Origin: Peptoniphilaceae bacterium
GTDB taxonomy: Bacteria; Bacillota; Clostridia; Tissierellales; Peptoniphilaceae
DNA length: 64,000 bases
Direction: 5' to 3'
Assembly: GCA_902363535.1 (NCBI GenBank)
Contig: CABJAE010000005.1
Span: 91,660 to 155,659 of the forward strand
A model generated the notes under the pieces. The model had not been told where the DNA came from. It was given only the letters and a program-made list of their open reading frames with translations, and made no database searches. Positions within the stretch are counted from its first letter, which is position 1, and every line of letters begins with the position of its first letter. Below, piece after piece: positions 61,272 through 64,000 of this stretch. The translations under genes were made by a program, and so were the position numbers.

Positions 61272-63050
61272 ATGGGAGAAGCATTAGGCGGATTAAAACG
61301 CAGTCATTTTTGTGGAAATTTAAGAGAAGAACAGATCGGTGAATCCGTAACCCTTATGGGCTGGGTGCAAAAATCCAGAAATCTCGGGTCCATTGTCTTT
61401 GCTGATCTTCGCGATTACACGGGGATTGTCCAAGTGGTATTCGACGGGGACACGGACGAAGCCATTTTCGAAAAGGCGACGAAGCTTCGCTCGGAATTTT
61501 GCGTCGCCGTCGTAGGCGCCGTTCGCATGAGGAGCTCCGTGAATGAACATATTCCCACCGGCAAGATCGAAGTGTTGGCTTCGGAATTAAAGATCTTATC
61601 CGAATCCGATGTCCCGCCGATTTACGTCAAAGACGACGACGATGTTTCCGACGACTTGCGCTTAAAATACCGTACCCTGGACTTGAGAAAGCCCCGCAGT
61701 CAGTCGATTTTACGCACCCGTTCTCGGGTATATAAATTAACGCGGGACTTCTTCGACAGCGAAGGCTTCGTGGAAGTTGAAACGCCTATGTTAAATAAGC
61801 CCACGCCGGAAGGGGCGCGGGACTACTTGGTGCCCAGCCGCATTCACGACGGGGAATTTTATGCCCTGCCTCAATCGCCGCAACTTATGAAGCAATTGCT
61901 CATGGTGGCAGGCTTTGATCGCTATATTCAAATCGCCCGCTGCTTCAGGGACGAAGATTTGCGCTTCAACCGTCAACCGGAATTTACGCAAATCGACATG
62001 GAACTGAGCTTTGTGGAAGCGGAAGATGTCATCGAAGTCAACGAACGGTATTTAAAGATGCTTTTTAAAGAAGTTCTGGGCAAAGACTTGGCCGTTCCCT
62101 TCGATCGCATGACCTATCAAGAGGCCATGGATCGCTACGGTGTGGATAAGCCCGACGTGCGCTTCGGCATGGAATTAAAAGACGTCTCCGATTTAGTAAA
62201 GGACTGCGGCTTCAAGGTATTTACCTCTGCCGTGGAAAGTGGCGGCAGCGTCCGCGCCATCGTCGTAGAAGGCGGCGCCGATTTCTATTCCCGCAAGAAG
62301 ATCGACAAGCTTGAGGCCTTTGTGAAAGACTTCAAAGCCAAGGGTCTGGCATGGGCCAAGGTGAAAGAAGACGAAATTCAATCGCCGATTTTAAAATTCA
62401 TCGGCGATGAAACCATGGATAAAATCCTGGAAAAACTTGAAGCCAAAGCCGGCGATTTGGTGCTTTTCGTGGCCGACAAAAATGCCACGGTCTACGCCGC
62501 CCTGGGTAATTTGAGAAACCACATTGCCGATGAAATGGGCATGATCCCCGAAGATGTCATCGCGCCTTTGTGGATCGTGGAATTCCCCTTGTTCGAATAC
62601 GACGAGGAAGAAGGCCGCTACGTGGCCATGCACCATCCCTTCACATCGCCCATGGACGAAGATTTGGATAAACTGGAATCCGATCCCGGCGCTTGTCGCG
62701 CAAAAGCCTACGACATCGTCATTAATGGCGATGAAATGGGCGGCGGATCCATTCGTATCCACGACAGCGAGATTCAATCCCGCATGTTCAAGGCTTTGGG
62801 ATTCACCGCGGAAGAAGCTGAAGAAAAGTTCGGCTTCCTCATCGAGGCCTTCCGCTACGGCGCGCCGCCGCACGGAGGCTTGGCCTACGGACTCGACCGC
62901 TTAATCATGCTTTTAACCGGTGAAAAGAACATGCGCCACGTCATCGCCTTCCCGAAGACCCAATCCGCCAGCGATTTGCTCACCGGAGCACCGGTATCCT
63001 TACCGGAAAAACAATTAGAGGAAGTTCACATTCGCGTTATAGAGGAGTGA
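61272..63050 (+). CDS. aspS: Aspartyl-tRNA synthetase
   Basis: 592 residues from ATG 61272 (TAGGAGGCATC upstream). The OB-fold anticodon domain (VTLMGWVQKSRNLGSIVFAD), class II core (ARCFRDEDLRFNRQPEFTQI near 223), the bacterial GAD insertion (about 310-430), and motif 3 GGLAYGLDRLIMLLTGEKNM. Whether it also charges tRNA-Asn cannot be told from the sequence here; the cell can make Asn with AsnA. Confidence 0.96.
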   Translation: MGEALGGLKRSHFCGNLREEQIGESVTLMGWVQKSRNLGSIVFADLRDYTGIVQVVFDGDTDEAIFEKATKLRSEFCVAVVGAVRMRSSVNEHIPTGKIEVLASELKILSESDVPPIYVKDDDDVSDDLRLKYRTLDLRKPRSQSILRTRSRVYKLTRDFFDSEGFVEVETPMLNKPTPEGARDYLVPSRIHDGEFYALPQSPQLMKQLLMVAGFDRYIQIARCFRDEDLRFNRQPEFTQIDMELSFVEAEDVIEVNERYLKMLFKEVLGKDLAVPFDRMTYQEAMDRYGVDKPDVRFGMELKDVSDLVKDCGFKVFTSAVESGGSVRAIVVEGGADFYSRKKIDKLEAFVKDFKAKGLAWAKVKEDEIQSPILKFIGDETMDKILEKLEAKAGDLVLFVADKNATVYAALGNLRNHIADEMGMIPEDVIAPLWIVEFPLFEYDEEEGRYVAMHHPFTSPMDEDLDKLESDPGACRAKAYDIVINGDEMGGGSIRIHDSEIQSRMFKALGFTAEEAEEKFGFLIEAFRYGAPPHGGLAYGLDRLIMLLTGEKNMRHVIAFPKTQSASDLLTGAPVSLPEKQLEEVHIRVIEE

Positions 63051-63054
63051 TCTT

Positions 63055-63471
63055 ATGATCCAAATCGGACACATTTTATCCGTAAAAGACGGATTCGCCT
63101 ATATGGAAGTAAGCAGAAAGGGCGCTTGCGGCTCCGCCTGTGCGGTCTGCGAGAGCACGGCCTGTGAATCGAAATCGGAATTTATTTCCGTTCCCAACGA
63201 ATTAAATGCCGAAGAAGGGGACAGCGTGGAATTGTTCGTCAACGACAATTTCGTGCTCCACTCCATTTACAAACTCTACGGCATTCCCTTGATCGCCTTT
63301 TTACTGGCCATCGGCCTGGGGCAATTTATTCTCCCCGATCCCATGGAGAGAAGAGATCTCTATATCTTTATTTTCGGCGCCCTGTCTCTCGTCGTTAGCT
63401 ACTTTATCCTGCGAACCGTCGACAAGAAACACGCCAATGAAGCCCGGCCGAAAATGGTTCGAATTCTTTAA
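63055..63471 (+). CDS. rseC: RseC/MucC-like SoxR-reducing system protein
   Basis: 138 residues. A cysteine cluster CGSACAVCESTAC (about 25-37), then a soluble beta domain and two membrane segments (LYGIPLIAFLLAIGLGQFIL and YIFIFGALSLVVSYFILRTV). This is the RseC/MucC family, often next to Rnf electron-transport genes; no rnf gene is visible here. Its partner is unknown. Confidence 0.88.
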   Translation: MIQIGHILSVKDGFAYMEVSRKGACGSACAVCESTACESKSEFISVPNELNAEEGDSVELFVNDNFVLHSIYKLYGIPLIAFLLAIGLGQFILPDPMERRDLYIFIFGALSLVVSYFILRTVDKKHANEARPKMVRIL

Positions 63472-63477
63472 ACAAAA

Positions 63478-63501
63478 AATCCATGCTGCGAGGCATGGAT
63501 T
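63478..63501 (+). other. Hairpin after rseC
   Basis: AATCCATGC (63478-63486), loop TGCGAG, GCATGGATT (63493-63501): nine perfect pairs, no T-run directly behind. It precedes the true terminator and may stabilise or process the 3' end. Confidence 0.55.
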
Positions 63502-63509
63502 CAGACTGC

Positions 63510-63549
63510 AGACAAACTCCGAACAAAACTCGGGGTTTGTCTCTTTTTT
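63510..63549 (+). terminator. Strong terminator of the aspS-rseC unit
   Basis: AGACAAACTCCGA (63510-63522), loop ACAAAAC, TCGGGGTTTGTCT (63530-63542), then C and six T. Thirteen pairs with one G-U. Confidence 0.9.
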
Positions 63550-63567
63550 ATGTATTTTTGGCTCTAT

Positions 63568-63606
63568 AATATCCATTGGGGAGTAAGCTCCTCAATGGAT
63601 ATTTTT
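63568..63606 (+). terminator. Terminator-like hairpin in the IS left end
   Basis: AATATCCATTGGGGAG (63568-63583), loop TAAG, CTCCTCAATGGATATT (63588-63603), then T residues. Sixteen pairs with one G-U. It would stop outside transcription from entering the IS. Confidence 0.7.
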
Positions 63607-63619
63607 GTGCAAAAAGATA

Positions 63620-63685
63620 GCACTTGTTTTCCCTATCGCCTAAAATTAAATCACCACAAAATAATAAAGGGGGTCAAACAAGTGC
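63620..63685 (+). promoter_or_regulatory. Inverted repeat that can hide the transposase start
   Basis: GCACTTGTTT (63620-63629) pairs perfectly with AAACAAGTGC (63676-63685), which contains the GTG start (63682-63684). The ribosome site (AAAGGGGG, 63667-63674) would be in the loop near the stem. Confidence 0.6.
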
Positions 63686-64000
63686 AAAACAATATTACCA
63701 CATTACTTTTAGGAATCCAAGACGTCGAGGTTACCGCTGTTTTAGAAGAAAGACGGCTCATTACCATTGACTGCAAACCCGTTCATGATCGGGTTTGTCC
63801 TCACTGTGGCTCGACCCACGCTTGGGTCCACGATCACCGGAAGCAAGTGCTTCGGGACGCACCGATGCGCCGAAAGCACGTGCTTCTGCGGGTTAAGAAG
63901 ACACGGTATGATTGCAAGGATTGCGGGGCGCGCTTTGAGGCACCTCTTTCCTTTGCCGCCAAGGGCAAGCAGATGACAAAGCGTTTAATTGCTTATGTGG
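63682..64000 (+). CDS. ISL3-family transposase, 3' end cut by window
   Basis: The first 106 residues are seen, from a GTG with AAAGGGGG upstream. MQNNITTLLLGIQDVEVTAV, then CPHCGSTHAWVHDHRKQVLR and APMRRKHVLLRVKKTRYDCK with CKDCGARF: two Cys pairs form the N-terminal zinc ribbon of ISL3 transposases, and KKTRYDCKDCGARF is its usual pattern. The catalytic DDE domain is beyond the window. Confidence 0.93.
   Translation, partial: MQNNITTLLLGIQDVEVTAVLEERRLITIDCKPVHDRVCPHCGSTHAWVHDHRKQVLRDAPMRRKHVLLRVKKTRYDCKDCGARFEAPLSFAAKGKQMTKRLIAYV

Larger units (their letters stand above)
63560..64000 (+). mobile_element. ISL3-family insertion sequence, left end (runs off window)
   Basis: The transposase at 63682 is an ISL3 type. 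GGCTCTATAATATCC from 63560 looks like the left terminal inverted repeat start (GGCTCT is common in ISL3 relatives), placed just after the rseC terminator. The right end is outside the window, so the target repeat cannot be checked. The left boundary is inferred. Confidence 0.7.

Noticed and set aside
63767-63976. Alternative reading frame within the transposase
   Set aside because: It overlaps the ISL3 transposase in another frame, and the zinc ribbon motifs clearly belong to the frame starting at 63682.

Overview
The window reads as a low-GC-type Gram-positive anaerobe (Bacillota). A SCIFF peptide with its radical-SAM maturase, the plsX-acpP-rnc-smc-ftsY and ylxM-ffh-rpsP-khpA-rimM-trmD-rplS blocks, a T-box leader and strong Shine-Dalgarno sites all fit the Clostridia/Tissierellia. 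A Peptoniphilaceae-like anaerobic coccus is my best guess. This is inferred from gene content and order, not from a database search.

Region 1 (1 to about 28,033) is most of a siphovirus-type prophage, more AT-rich than the host genes and all on the + strand. Its left end, with the expected integrase and repressor, lies outside the window. Order: early/accessory genes (VRR-NUC nuclease end, DNA methyltransferase, MazG-like protein, several unknowns, SSB); a late-transcription-type regulator; a Panacea-domain toxin-antitoxin-like pair with its own promoter; packaging (TerS, TerL); portal; a minor capsid protein with a toxin-like C-terminal domain followed by an immunity-like gene; a tRNA-Trp; scaffold, major capsid and connectors; tail tube, chaperones and tape measure; Dit, Tal and fibre genes; lysis (holin, amidase/glucosaminidase endolysin with an internal start, second holin-like protein). 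The right end is marked by a 22-nt 3' fragment of a tRNA-Leu gene, a likely attR, followed by a host terminator.

Region 2 (28.1 to 63.5 kb) is host chromosome, also all on the + strand: fatty-acid/phospholipid start genes (plsX, acpP), rnc, an Elp3-like radical SAM protein, smc, ftsY; alr; ylxM-ffh-rpsP-khpA-rimM-trmD-rplS; a GH18-type secreted protein; a phospholipase-C-like protein; asnA behind an apparent Asn T-box; an unknown gene behind a palindrome; ruvCAB, a SpoIID-like protein, queA, tgt, yajC; the SCIFF gene and its maturase; recJ, rel, dtd, an MBL-fold hydrolase, hemZ, a Mur-ligase-like gene, aspS and rseC. Many genes overlap by 1 to 32 bases, so they probably form long co-transcribed units broken by the terminators listed.

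Region 3 (63.56 kb to the end) is the left end of an ISL3-family insertion sequence with a truncated transposase gene.

The most interesting items are the capsid-fused toxin/immunity pair, the Panacea pair, two single-base frameshifts in adjacent early phage genes, the endolysin internal ribosome binding site, the attR, the T-box, a promoter that overlaps a terminator, and an inverted repeat that could hide the transposase start codon.
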